Source: JAGVSR01 sp964458265
Lineage (GTDB): Bacteria; Pseudomonadota; Alphaproteobacteria; Rhizobiales; Hyphomicrobiaceae
Length of the DNA stretch: 64,000 bases
Assembly: GCA_964458265.1 (NCBI GenBank)
Contig: CAYWIF010000012.1
Coordinates: forward strand, 1-64,000
Direction: 5' to 3'
The notes below the pieces were generated by a model, which worked only from the letters and a program-made list of their open reading frames with translations, did not search any database and was not told where the DNA came from. Below, one piece after another: positions 9,036 to 17,670 of the stretch (within the stretch, counting starts at the first letter, position 1; every line of letters starts with the position of its first letter). The position numbers and the translations under genes were made by a program.

Positions 9036-11543
9036 CTACTCGGCCGCGGCTGCCTGGTCGGCGGCGCGCGCGTTGTGGCCGGGCTTCATGTAGTTTGGAC
9101 GAAGTTCGGCGGGATCGAAGTGGTCCACCGCGATTACGCGGGCGACGAGGGCTTCAACCTCGCGCAGGAGAGCGCCTTCTTCGGCCGTGATCGCGTTCTG
9201 GGTGACCGCGTCCCCGATCCAGTCGATGCCGTGATAGCGGCGCACGGTGCCGGCGCGGATCGCTTTCTCCAGCTTTTTCTCGGCGTCTTCGGCGGCGACA
9301 ACTTTTTCAAGCGTTACTTCGAGAATGCCGGTGGGATCGGCCACGTCTTTCGATATGTGGATGTGGCGCGTGAGCCGCTCGCGCACTTCGCCCGGCTGAA
9401 GGACGAGACCGGCGACGGTTCCACCGAGCTTGTCGGCGGCCGGCGCATAATGTCGGCCGAAGGGGAAAACGACGGCGCGCAACTTCCAGCGTACCGGTGC
9501 TACGGGAAAATTCTGGACGACGCCGGCCAATGCTTCGTCGAAGCGGGCGAGGCCGTTGGCGATCGCGAAATCGACGATGGGCTTGTCGGCGGCGGGGCGG
9601 CCTTCGTCTTCGAAGCGTTTCAGCACGCAGGATGCGAAATAAAGTTCGGACAGTGCGTCGGCAAGGCGTCCGCAGATTTTCTGCTTCGTTTTCAGGCCAC
9701 CACCGAGCGTCGCGATCGTCAGGTCAGAGACGACGGCAAAGTTGCGCGAGGCGCGCGAGAGCTGGCGATAGTGCGATTTCAGATCGGGGACGGCATCGGG
9801 CGCGGGCGCGAACATGCCGAACGTCACGTTGTGAAAGAACGCGCCTGACATATTGGACACGGTGTAGGCGATGTGATCGAGGAAAGCGTCCTCGAAATCG
9901 GTGAGGCCCTTTTCGCCATCGGGATTTTGGGCCGACTGAATCTCGCGGATCAGATAGGGGTGTGAGCGCAGTGCGCCTTGCGCAAACGTGATCAACGTGC
10001 GCGTCAGGATATTGGCACCTTCGACCGTGATGCCGACCGGCACCATCTCGTAGGCCGATTGCAGATAGTTGGATGGACCATCGCAAATGGCGCGGCCGCC
10101 ATGGATGTCCATGGCGTCGTTGACGGCCCGGCGCAGGCGTTCCGTGGTCTGGTACTTCATCAAGGCCGAGATGACGGATGGCTTTTCACCGCGCGAAACC
10201 ATCGACGCGGTGACGCCGCGCGCCGCTTCATTGACGTAGGCTGTCTCCACGATGCGGGCGAGCGGCTCCTCAATACCTTCCATGCGGCCGACGGGTAGAC
10301 CGAACTGGCGGCGAACGCGCGCGTAGGCCGAGGTGACCCGCAACATCGCTTTGGCGCCGGCCGTGGCGGACGACGGCAACGAAATCGCGCGGCCCGCGGC
10401 GAGGCATTCCATCAACATGCGCCAGCCCTGGCCGGCCATCTTCTCGCCGCCGATGATCCAATCGATGGGAATGAAAACGTCGTTGCCCCAGTTGGGTCCG
10501 TTCGGGAAGGCGGCACCTGACGGCAGATGGCGGCGGCCGATGTTGACGCCGGGATGGCTGGCCGGGATCATCGCGACCGTAATGCCGACGTCCTCGCCCT
10601 TACCCAGCAGATTTTCCGGATCGAAGAGGCGGAAGGCGAGGCCGACGAGCGTCGCGTTTGGTCCGAGGGTAATGTAGCGCTTGTCCCAGGACAGACGCAC
10701 GCCCAGCGTTTCGCGGCCCTCATGCTCACCGTTCACGACGGTGCCGATGTCGCGCATGGTGGCCGCGTCGGAACCCGACGTAGGGCCAGTCAGCGAGAAG
10801 CAGGGTATTTCGTCGCCGCGCGCCAGACGCGGCAGGTAGTGATGCTTTTGCTGGTCGGTGCCGTATTTTTCGATCAGCTCGCCGGGACCTAGCGAGTTCG
10901 GCACCATGACGATGGTGACCACGTCGGGAGAACGGGACGCGATCTTGCCCAAAATGAGCGATTGGGCCTGAGCGGAAAATCCTAGTCCGCCGTGCTCCTT
11001 CGAAATGAGCATTCCGAGAAAACCGTGCTGCTTGACGAAGTCCCAGATCGCTTCGGGGATTTCGCGTTCGGCATGGCGAATTTGCCAATCGTCGATCAGC
11101 CGGCAAAGTTGGTCCGCAGGGCCATCCAAGAATGCCTGCTCGTCGGGGCTCAACGTCACGGGGGGAATGGCGCGCAGCTTCGTCCAGTCGGGCGTACCGG
11201 AGAAAAGTTCGGCATCGAAACCGACGGTTCCGGCGTCGAGTGCCTGCTGCTCCGTGTCGGAAACTTTGGGGAGAGTCTTCTTCAGGTGGTTGAAGGCGGG
11301 CGTGACAAAGAACTTGCGGCGGACCTCTGGAACGGACAGCGCCGCCAGAACGCCAATCGGAATCCACGCCAACAACGCCCACACGCTCGACAGCGGAAAG
11401 GTCGGATCGCCGGTCAGCAGTCCGGACTGCCAAGCGAAAAGCAGAGCGCCAAGCGCGATAGCCCAAATTCCGACGCGCGCTTTGAACATTCCGAGCGCCG
11501 TGACCGTCGCGATGAGAAGAACGAGAAAAACCAACGTTGACAT
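9036..11543 (-). CDS. fadE: Long acyl-CoA dehydrogenase, membrane-anchored FadE type
   Basis: The 835-residue protein catalyses the first, FAD-dependent step of beta-oxidation. Two hydrophobic segments occupy residues 1-50, as in FadE. The acyl-CoA dehydrogenase core follows, with PCFSLTGPTSGSDAA as the FAD/substrate loop and AMDIHGGRAICDGPSNYLQ towards its end. A C-terminal extension of about 280 residues resembles the DUF1974-type domain of this group. A GGGAGT site precedes the ATG. It is the first gene of the reverse-strand fatty-acid run, and 228 bases without a gene separate it from the fccB-like gene. Confidence 0.93.
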   Translation of the reverse strand: MSTLVFLVLLIATVTALGMFKARVGIWAIALGALLFAWQSGLLTGDPTFPLSSVWALLAWIPIGVLAALSVPEVRRKFFVTPAFNHLKKTLPKVSDTEQQALDAGTVGFDAELFSGTPDWTKLRAIPPVTLSPDEQAFLDGPADQLCRLIDDWQIRHAEREIPEAIWDFVKQHGFLGMLISKEHGGLGFSAQAQSLILGKIASRSPDVVTIVMVPNSLGPGELIEKYGTDQQKHHYLPRLARGDEIPCFSLTGPTSGSDAATMRDIGTVVNGEHEGRETLGVRLSWDKRYITLGPNATLVGLAFRLFDPENLLGKGEDVGITVAMIPASHPGVNIGRRHLPSGAAFPNGPNWGNDVFIPIDWIIGGEKMAGQGWRMLMECLAAGRAISLPSSATAGAKAMLRVTSAYARVRRQFGLPVGRMEGIEEPLARIVETAYVNEAARGVTASMVSRGEKPSVISALMKYQTTERLRRAVNDAMDIHGGRAICDGPSNYLQSAYEMVPVGITVEGANILTRTLITFAQGALRSHPYLIREIQSAQNPDGEKGLTDFEDAFLDHIAYTVSNMSGAFFHNVTFGMFAPAPDAVPDLKSHYRQLSRASRNFAVVSDLTIATLGGGLKTKQKICGRLADALSELYFASCVLKRFEDEGRPAADKPIVDFAIANGLARFDEALAGVVQNFPVAPVRWKLRAVVFPFGRHYAPAADKLGGTVAGLVLQPGEVRERLTRHIHISKDVADPTGILEVTLEKVVAAEDAEKKLEKAIRAGTVRRYHGIDWIGDAVTQNAITAEEGALLREVEALVARVIAVDHFDPAELRPNYMKPGHNARAADQAAAAE

Positions 11544-11771
11544 GCTTCGTACTCCCGCGGGGCGGCCGGGTCGCTTCCCTGCCCGGCTTCAGGCCTTGGC
11601 GGCGGCAGGCAGGGGACGGAACGCGTTGAGCCCCAGCCATTCGGGCGGCCGCCATCGCGCAACCATGGCGGTCGATGTCATCACAAAGGTTTAACTAGCC
11701 ACCGGTGGGCCGGAAAACAACCATTGGCGTGCTCAAGTTGCACAATCACTGAGCGAATTGGATGCCGAAGT

Positions 11772-13103
11772 CTATTTATCCGCACCGTCCGGGCCCGCGG
11801 AGGCTCGCGGGTTGAGCGGCGCCGACTTGAAGATCTGTTCGATAAACGTTGGATACCACGCGAAGGCTTCGTCGTAGGTCGCTTTCCGTTCCGCCGCCGG
11901 TTCGCCGGGCTTGGAGACGAACGAATTGGCCGGCACGAGACCCATTTTGCCACCCGGAAGCGGGCCGGCTGTGTAGTCCGCGCCAATTTTGATCGCGTCA
12001 TCGGGCGCGATGACGGACCAGCAGGTATTGCGGTAACGACCGGGTTCCGGCTTGAGGGCTTCGAGCGCGGCGACGATGTGCGCGGCGACGGCGAGGCCCT
12101 GGCTATGGGCGGAGAATGCCGACTTCGGCATCTCGTTGGCGATGGCGCTATCGCCAAGCACGTAGACCCCTTCGGCTTTGACGGACGTGAAGTTATCCGG
12201 ATTGACGGGGCACCATTCGGGATCGGCCAGCCCCGATTGGAGGGCAATCGCGCCGGCGGTCTGCGGCGGGATGATATTGGCGACGGCGGCCTTGACGCTC
12301 AGGCCGGCCTTGGTGCGGACTTCGCCGGACTGCGGGTCGACGCGATCGACCGTGAAATCGTCGATGTCGTTGGAAAGATTCAATTCGATGATATTTTTGT
12401 AGTAGCGATCGATGGCATCCTGGAATGCGGCCTGCTTGGAAAAAGTCATCTTCGCATCGAAGATAATGATTTTCGATTTCGGCTTCGCTGACTTGAGGTA
12501 GTTCGCAATCAAGCATGCGCGTTCATAGGGGCCTGGCGGGCATCGATACGGCAACTGCGGAAGGGCCATGACGACCGTTCCGCCGTCGTCCATTTTCAGC
12601 AAGCGCTCACGGAGTGCGAATGTCTGATCGCCGCCTCGCCAAGCGTGGGGCATGTCGGCGGCGGCCTCCGGTGAATAGCCTTCGATGACCGACCATTTGA
12701 AATCAATGCCGGGCGCCACGACGAGGCGGTCGTAGGTCAGAACTGATTTGTCTTCGAGCGAGACGGTCTTCTTGACAGTGTCGACGGCGTTCGCACGGCC
12801 GTGCACGACCGCTACACCCGCCGCAGCGAGCCCCTGGTAGCCGTGGGTCAGCGCGGCAAGGTCGATGAGACCGCCGATATAGGGATTGGAGAAAAAGCAA
12901 CTCGTGTACTTTGCTTGCGGTTCAACCAACGTAACGACCAGTTGCGGCGAAAGCGCCTTCAGCGCGCCGGCCACAGTGGCACCGCCGGCTCCGCCGCCAA
13001 TAACGACGACCTTGGCGGCGCGCTGCGCCAATGCAGGGGCGGCGATTAGGCCCGTAGCGGCGAGACCGGCGCCGAACTGACGGCGCGTCATAGCAAATCT
13101 CAT
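11772..13103 (-). CDS. Flavocytochrome c sulfide dehydrogenase flavoprotein (FccB/SoxF-like)
   Basis: A probable periplasmic FAD protein that oxidises sulfide. The start chosen is the ATG at 13103, because AAAGGC lies 7 bases upstream; a GTG 24 bases earlier would overlap the upstream gene. A twin-arginine motif (TRRQFG) and a hydrophobic stretch follow. The FAD-binding VVIGGGAGGATVAGAL is next, then cysteines in YTSCFF, YRCPPGPYERAC and the NTCWS element typical of the FCSD C-terminal domain. No cytochrome c subunit is adjacent. The gene lies immediately after the SoxS-like thioredoxin and divergent from soxYZ, so a role in sulfur oxidation is inferred. Confidence 0.85.
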   Translation of the reverse strand: MRFAMTRRQFGAGLAATGLIAAPALAQRAAKVVVIGGGAGGATVAGALKALSPQLVVTLVEPQAKYTSCFFSNPYIGGLIDLAALTHGYQGLAAAGVAVVHGRANAVDTVKKTVSLEDKSVLTYDRLVVAPGIDFKWSVIEGYSPEAAADMPHAWRGGDQTFALRERLLKMDDGGTVVMALPQLPYRCPPGPYERACLIANYLKSAKPKSKIIIFDAKMTFSKQAAFQDAIDRYYKNIIELNLSNDIDDFTVDRVDPQSGEVRTKAGLSVKAAVANIIPPQTAGAIALQSGLADPEWCPVNPDNFTSVKAEGVYVLGDSAIANEMPKSAFSAHSQGLAVAAHIVAALEALKPEPGRYRNTCWSVIAPDDAIKIGADYTAGPLPGGKMGLVPANSFVSKPGEPAAERKATYDEAFAWYPTFIEQIFKSAPLNPRASAGPDGADK

Positions 13104-13107
13104 GCGC

Positions 13108-13524
13108 TCAGCCTTTCGGATCGACACCGGCGGTTGACAGCAACGTGGAAAGTTCTTCCCAAAAGTAGAGTTGCCCGGGATAGCCGGTAATGCGGCCTAT
13201 TTCGCGGCCGTTCTGGGCGAGAATGAAAGTCGGTGTGTAAATGACCGGGGCGAAGTTACTCAGGATTTTCGCATCGCGGCGGACGCGCCGCAGCGGCGCG
13301 GCACGGCCTTCCGCCGTGCTGGCGTACCCGCCGCCGACTTCCTTGTTCCATTTGCGGCAGTAATGGCAGGCCGGATCATCAACCATTATCAATGAATGGG
13401 AGGGGGCTCTGGCCACTTCGGACGGGCTGACGGTTTGTGCGTGCGACCGGAGCGGGTCGCCGGCGGTTGGCGTGGCGATGCTTAGCGCCCAAAAAGCAAC
13501 GATGAGGCAGAGTAACGGGCGCAC
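13108..13524 (-). CDS. SoxS-like periplasmic thioredoxin
   Basis: The 138-residue protein has a signal peptide (about residues 1-22), then a thioredoxin-like fold with the redox pair CHYC, a YTPTFILAQNGREIGRITG strand-turn and a short C-terminal helix. Proteins of this form in sox clusters keep the SoxYZ carrier reduced and active; that role here is inferred from context. It ends four bases before the likely start of the fccB-like gene, and its 5' end faces soxY across 157 bases. Confidence 0.8.
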   Translation of the reverse strand: MRPLLCLIVAFWALSIATPTAGDPLRSHAQTVSPSEVARAPSHSLIMVDDPACHYCRKWNKEVGGGYASTAEGRAAPLRRVRRDAKILSNFAPVIYTPTFILAQNGREIGRITGYPGQLYFWEELSTLLSTAGVDPKG

Positions 13525-13681
13525 GGTTTACCCCGGCTTGTAAGTGGTTTCGTCGTCCCGATCGTATCAGTGGCACCGAATTCTGAGAAGGCAGCACGCC
13601 GAAACCTAACTGAGACGTAATGCACGCCGGTACGGCTTCGGATGGAAAGGATCGACCGGCTTATGATATGCAGGTTCCATC

Positions 13682-14275
13682 ATGTCCGACCATTGCCGCT
13701 CACCCGTGGAGCCACTTTCACTCATCCGTGTCGTCAGCCGCCGTAATTTCGTGCTCGGCGGTGCCGCCGCAGTAGCGGTGGCGATGATGCTGCGCGCCGG
13801 GGCGGTTGCGGCGGGCGAGGACACGTCCCAGCCAACCGCGGACGTGGCCGCTCCCCCGGAAGAGGCTGCCGCCGGCCGGATTCCCGTTTCCAGCGGGCTT
13901 ACGCATTCGAGGCAGTTCGACGAGGCCCTGCAGTCCATACTCGCCGATGCGGAACCTGTGGTTGGCGAACCCCTGACGCTCGAGTTGCCGGAGCTAGCCG
14001 AGAACGGCAACGTCGTGCCTTACACGGTCGCGGTCGAGAGCCCGATGACGGATACCGACTACGTGCGGACCCTGCATCTCCTGTCTACGTCGAACCCGCA
14101 ACCGGTGGTCGCTGCGTTTCATCTCGTTCCGGCGACGGGCAAGGCGTCGGTGTCGGGACGCATGCGTCTGGCCAAGACACAGGACGTGGTTGCCATCGCC
14201 GAGGTGTCCACCGGCCGGGTTCTGGTCGCCGTGCGCAAAGTGGAAGTGACGATCGGCGGATGCGGGACCGAGTGA
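13682..14275 (+). CDS. soxY: Thiosulfate/sulfide carrier protein SoxY
   Basis: SoxY carries sulfur substrates covalently on a C-terminal cysteine in the periplasm. The 197-residue protein has a Tat signal (SRRNFVLGG at residues 19-27) and a SoxY domain from about residue 80. It ends in VTIGGCGTE, placing the carrier Cys194 fourth from the C terminus. The usual tail ends GGCGG, so the last two residues here are unusual. soxZ follows after 10 bases. No soxA, soxX, soxB or soxCD is present nearby. Confidence 0.9.
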   Translation: MSDHCRSPVEPLSLIRVVSRRNFVLGGAAAVAVAMMLRAGAVAAGEDTSQPTADVAAPPEEAAAGRIPVSSGLTHSRQFDEALQSILADAEPVVGEPLTLELPELAENGNVVPYTVAVESPMTDTDYVRTLHLLSTSNPQPVVAAFHLVPATGKASVSGRMRLAKTQDVVAIAEVSTGRVLVAVRKVEVTIGGCGTE

Positions 14276-14285
14276 GGGTGCGCCG

Positions 14286-14609
14286 ATGACCAACAAAACC
14301 CGCATCAAGCTGCCCGAAACGAGCGCCGTCGGAGATGTCATCGAGATCCGAGCGCTCATCAACCATGTAATGGAGACCGGCAATCGCAAGGATGCCAGCG
14401 GGACCGCCATTCCGCGCAACATCGTGAAATCGCTCGTGGTGACCTTCGGTTCGGTGACAATTTTTAAAGCCGAGTTCGGGCCTGGGATTTCTTCAAATCC
14501 GTTCGTCGCGTTTTACCTGCGCGTGCCGGGTCCGGGAGAGTTCGTCTTCACGTGGGAGGACGATGCCGGGATCAAGACCGTCGAGCGGACCCCCCTCTTC
14601 GTCGGCTGA
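14286..14609 (+). CDS. soxZ: Sulfur-carrier partner protein SoxZ
   Basis: The 107-residue immunoglobulin-like protein pairs with SoxY to form the SoxYZ carrier. It has the family features RIKLPETSAVGDVIEIRALINH near the start (shortened here to the key residues KLP and IEIRALI), NPFVAFYLRV in the middle and FTWEDDAG near the end. It has no signal peptide and would be exported with SoxY by the Tat route, as is known for the family. It starts 10 bases after soxY. Confidence 0.92.
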   Translation: MTNKTRIKLPETSAVGDVIEIRALINHVMETGNRKDASGTAIPRNIVKSLVVTFGSVTIFKAEFGPGISSNPFVAFYLRVPGPGEFVFTWEDDAGIKTVERTPLFVG

Positions 14610-14753
14610 TGCGACACGCCACCCGCTGATCCGCGTCTGGAATGGGGGTTGGCTGCTTGTCACGCCGCGTGGGAGCGGGTACGCCACCGGAGCAAAGCAG
14701 ACCGACCCGCGGCCGATCTCCCCCGGTCCAGCCGGTATCACGAGGGAGGCATC

Positions 14754-14996
14754 ATGGCCGAAGACCCGATCGTCGCTCAGAAAGGGCCCTACCAAGTCGA
14801 TTTGGTCGGGGGAAAGACCTATTTCTATTGCCGCTGCGGCCGCTCGAAGCGGCAGCCGTTCTGCGACGGCGCGCATAAGGATACGGGGATCGATCCGCTC
14901 GCATTTCAGGCGCCGGCATCCGGTACGTTCAATCTGTGCGGATGCAAAGCTACCGACGACGAACCTTACTGCGACGGTTCGCACAACGTGATCTGA
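14754..14996 (+). CDS. Double CDGSH iron-sulfur protein
   Basis: An 80-residue protein with two CDGSH-type cluster-binding motifs: CRCGRSKRQPFCDGAHK near residue 25 and CGCKATDDEPYCDGSH near the end. Each motif supplies three cysteines and one histidine to a 2Fe-2S cluster. The ATG at 14754 is chosen because GAGGGAGG lies about 5 bases upstream. The family is linked to redox and iron homeostasis, but the bacterial role is not defined. It sits between soxZ and phoR; the TGA overlaps an ATG in the phoR frame. Confidence 0.9.
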   Translation: MAEDPIVAQKGPYQVDLVGGKTYFYCRCGRSKRQPFCDGAHKDTGIDPLAFQAPASGTFNLCGCKATDDEPYCDGSHNVI

Positions 14997-15079
14997 TGCT
15001 CTTTAGATTGGCGGCGCGGCCAGCGTGCTTTGACGGCTCAGGGTGGCGCGTCGCGTACGATCCGACTATATGGGCGGCG

Positions 15080-16327
15080 ATGACGAGCTGCATGGCACTT
15101 TCGCGCGTCCTGGCTATCGTGTGCGGCGCGTCGCTGCTCGCGATCGCATTCGGTTACGTTCTGCAATTGTCCGGCGGATTGGACGGGGCAGCCGGCATGG
15201 CGCAGTGGGCCGTTGCTGCCGGGTTCTTCGGGTGGCGGCCCGGCGGTACGGGAAATCCAAATTTGCCGGGCGATCCTCAGAATGGGTCCGAGGGCGAACT
15301 TGGGGCCGATCTCACCGAAATCGTGCATGCACTCGATATCGCCGCCATCGTTCTTGATGGCGAACGCCGCATCGTCGCCTTCAACCGGCATGCGGCCGAT
15401 CTATTTCCGTCCATCAGCGTTGGCGCGCCAGTGGCACTTGCCACGCGCAATCCGGAACTGTTGCTTTCCATCGACCGCGTGTTCTCCGAAGGCCGGACGG
15501 AGACCACCGAATTCACCGAGCGCATGCTGCAAGGGCGCCGTTTCATCGTGACGTCGACGCTGCTATCCGGCTCGCGGCTGCTCCTTCAGTTTCGCGATAC
15601 GAGCGAGCAGGAGCGGCTGGCGCAACTGCGTGCGGACTTCATCGCCAATGCCAGCCACGAACTGCGCACGCCACTGGCTTCGATCAAGGGGTTCATCGAA
15701 ACGCTGCAAGGACCGGCGCGGGAGGATGCTGCGGCACGCACACGCTTTCTCGGCATCATGGCGGCACAGGCGCAGCGCATGAACCGCATCCTCGACGATC
15801 TGCTCTCGCTTAGCCGGATCGAAATGCGCGCGCATCTGAAGCCAGAGGGAACCGTCGAATTGGGCGAACTCATTGCGCATGTGATGCGCGGGCTGGAGCC
15901 GCTGGCACAACAGGCCGACATCACGTTGAATTACGTTTCATTGACCGAAGCTGTGCACGTGCGCGGAGACCGCGACGAACTCGAACAGGTTCTGCAGAAC
16001 CTCGTCCACAACGCCATAAAGTATGGGCGATCCGGCGGAACGGTCGATGTCACGATCGCTCAGCGCGGGGCGCAAAGGCCGGGCCGGACACTCGTGGCGA
16101 TTACTGTTGCGGACGACGGTCCCGGCATTCCGCCGGAACATTTGCCACGGCTGACTGAGCGGTTCTATCGCGTCGATACGGCGCGTAGCCGCGAAAAGGG
16201 CGGAACGGGCCTCGGACTCGCAATCGTTAAGCATATTCTCAACCGCCATAAGGGCGAATTGGAGATAACCTCGGAAATCGGCCGGGGGTCGCAGTTCACC
16301 GTCATTCTGGGATCGGGTGGACGCTGA
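15080..16327 (+). CDS. phoR: Phosphate regulon sensor histidine kinase
   Basis: PhoR phosphorylates PhoB when phosphate is scarce and receives the Pst-PhoU signal. After an N-terminal membrane segment (around ALSRVLAIVCGASLL) comes a PAS-like region (AIVLDGERRIVAFNRHA). The dimerisation domain follows with the phosphorylated His in NASHELRTPLASIKGF, then the ATPase with QVLQNLVHNAIKYG, DDGPGIPPEHLPRL and GGTGLGLAIVKHIL. Start choice is uncertain: ATGs at 14996, 15080 and 15092 are in frame and none has a strong ribosome site; 15080 keeps the membrane segment close to the N terminus. Confidence 0.88.
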   Translation: MTSCMALSRVLAIVCGASLLAIAFGYVLQLSGGLDGAAGMAQWAVAAGFFGWRPGGTGNPNLPGDPQNGSEGELGADLTEIVHALDIAAIVLDGERRIVAFNRHAADLFPSISVGAPVALATRNPELLLSIDRVFSEGRTETTEFTERMLQGRRFIVTSTLLSGSRLLLQFRDTSEQERLAQLRADFIANASHELRTPLASIKGFIETLQGPAREDAAARTRFLGIMAAQAQRMNRILDDLLSLSRIEMRAHLKPEGTVELGELIAHVMRGLEPLAQQADITLNYVSLTEAVHVRGDRDELEQVLQNLVHNAIKYGRSGGTVDVTIAQRGAQRPGRTLVAITVADDGPGIPPEHLPRLTERFYRVDTARSREKGGTGLGLAIVKHILNRHKGELEITSEIGRGSQFTVILGSGGR

Positions 16328-16483
16328 AGGTCCGCGTGGTTGACCCAGTTCCATTTCCTATTGTTTTTTCCGTTACTTAAGTTGTCACAAAAGGTTTGTG
16401 CCTGGCCGTTAAGAGTACCTCCGCGCGCAATCGTTCGGACCAGCGGGACGCCGCCTCCGTGCAGGCAACAGGAGTTTTTCCCT

Positions 16484-17530
16484 ATGAAAATGGCAACTAT
16501 TCTCGCGGTTTCGATCGCGAGCGGTCTTGCTCTATCGACCGCCGCTGAAGCTCGCGATCAGATCCGCGTAGTCGGATCGTCGACAGTGTATCCCTTTACG
16601 ACAGCCGTCGCCGAACAGTTCGGCAAATCCAACGGCGGTAAGACGCCGATCGTTGAATCAACGGGCACCGGCGGTGGCGCCAAGATCTTCTGTGAGGGCG
16701 TGGGCGTCGACAAAGCTGATGCCACCAACGCATCTCGGCGGATGAAGAAAGGCGAATTCGAGCTCTGCCAGTCGAATGGCGTGAAGGACATCGTCGAAAT
16801 CAACATTGGCTTCGACGGGCTGACACTTGCGCAGTCCAAGGATGGCGCACCCATCAAACTGAAGATGTCGCAACTCTTCATGGCGCTTGCTGAAAATGTT
16901 CCCGACAAGGACGGCAAACTCGTCGCCAACCCGTATAAGAATTGGTCGGACATCGATCCTTCGCTGCCCAACCTCAAGATCGAAATTCTTGGACCTCCGC
17001 CAACCTCGGGCACGCGCGACTCCATGCACGAACTTTTCATGGAGAAGGGCGCGGAGCAAATCGACTCCCTTAAGGAGCTGAAGAAAGCGGACGCAAAGGC
17101 CTTCGAGAAGGTCTGGAAATCCGTCCGCAAGGATGGCGCTTACGTCGAAGCCGGAGAAAACGACAACGTTATCGTCGCGAAATTGGAAGGCAACAAAAAC
17201 GCTTTCGGCGTTTTCGGCTTCTCGTTTCTGGAAGAGAACGCCGCGAAGCTGAAGGGCGTCGAACTCGACGGAGTTGAACCAACCTTCGAGACGATTGCCG
17301 CCGACAAGTATAAGGGCGCTCGCCGGATGTTCGTTTACATCAAGAAGGCTCATGTCGGCGTGATTCCTGGGCTCGACAAGTTTGCGCTGGAATACATTTC
17401 GGACAACGCTCTCGGGCCCGACGGCTACCTTGCTGCGAAGGGTCTTGTGACCTTGCCGAAGGAAGAACTTGAGAAGGTCAAGGCGGCAGTAACCGCTATG
17501 TCGCCTCTCGACGGCAGCGTACTGAAGTAA
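16484..17530 (+). CDS. pstS: Phosphate ABC transporter substrate-binding protein
   Basis: PstS binds phosphate in the periplasm and delivers it to PstCA. The 348-residue precursor has a signal peptide ending near AAEARDQ, then the opening strand IRVVGSSTVYPFT with the phosphate-contacting SSTVYPF. GTGGGAKIF and PPPTSGTRD follow, as in the PstS of alphaproteobacteria. AGGAG lies about 9 bases before the ATG. It is separated from phoR by 156 bases and from pstC by 140 bases that hold a strong hairpin. Confidence 0.93.
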   Translation: MKMATILAVSIASGLALSTAAEARDQIRVVGSSTVYPFTTAVAEQFGKSNGGKTPIVESTGTGGGAKIFCEGVGVDKADATNASRRMKKGEFELCQSNGVKDIVEINIGFDGLTLAQSKDGAPIKLKMSQLFMALAENVPDKDGKLVANPYKNWSDIDPSLPNLKIEILGPPPTSGTRDSMHELFMEKGAEQIDSLKELKKADAKAFEKVWKSVRKDGAYVEAGENDNVIVAKLEGNKNAFGVFGFSFLEENAAKLKGVELDGVEPTFETIAADKYKGARRMFVYIKKAHVGVIPGLDKFALEYISDNALGPDGYLAAKGLVTLPKEELEKVKAAVTAMSPLDGSVLK

Positions 17531-17545
17531 CTCACGATCGACGAG

Positions 17546-17580
17546 GCCGCTGGGCGCGTTCCAAAAGCGCGGCCAGCGGC
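17546..17580 (+). other. Hairpin between pstS and pstC
   Basis: GCCGCTGG at 17546-17553 pairs with CCAGCGGC at 17573-17580. The stem continues inward by four more pairs after a single mismatch, with a loop of about nine bases. No T-run follows, so it is not a classical terminator. A stem at this place is well suited to protect the 3' end of pstS mRNA or to cause partial termination, giving more binding protein than permease; that role is inferred. Confidence 0.6.
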
Positions 17581-17670
17581 TAGCAAATTGACTGCACTAG
17601 GGTGCCCCTTTTGGCCGCCATTTGCTGTCGAGACGTCTTGGGTCAGATTTGACCGTGGCTGCGGGGTGCT

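Noticed and set aside
16382..16399. Possible Pho box before pstS
   Set aside because: TTGTCAC followed by AAAA matches one half-site and spacer, but the second direct repeat is absent.
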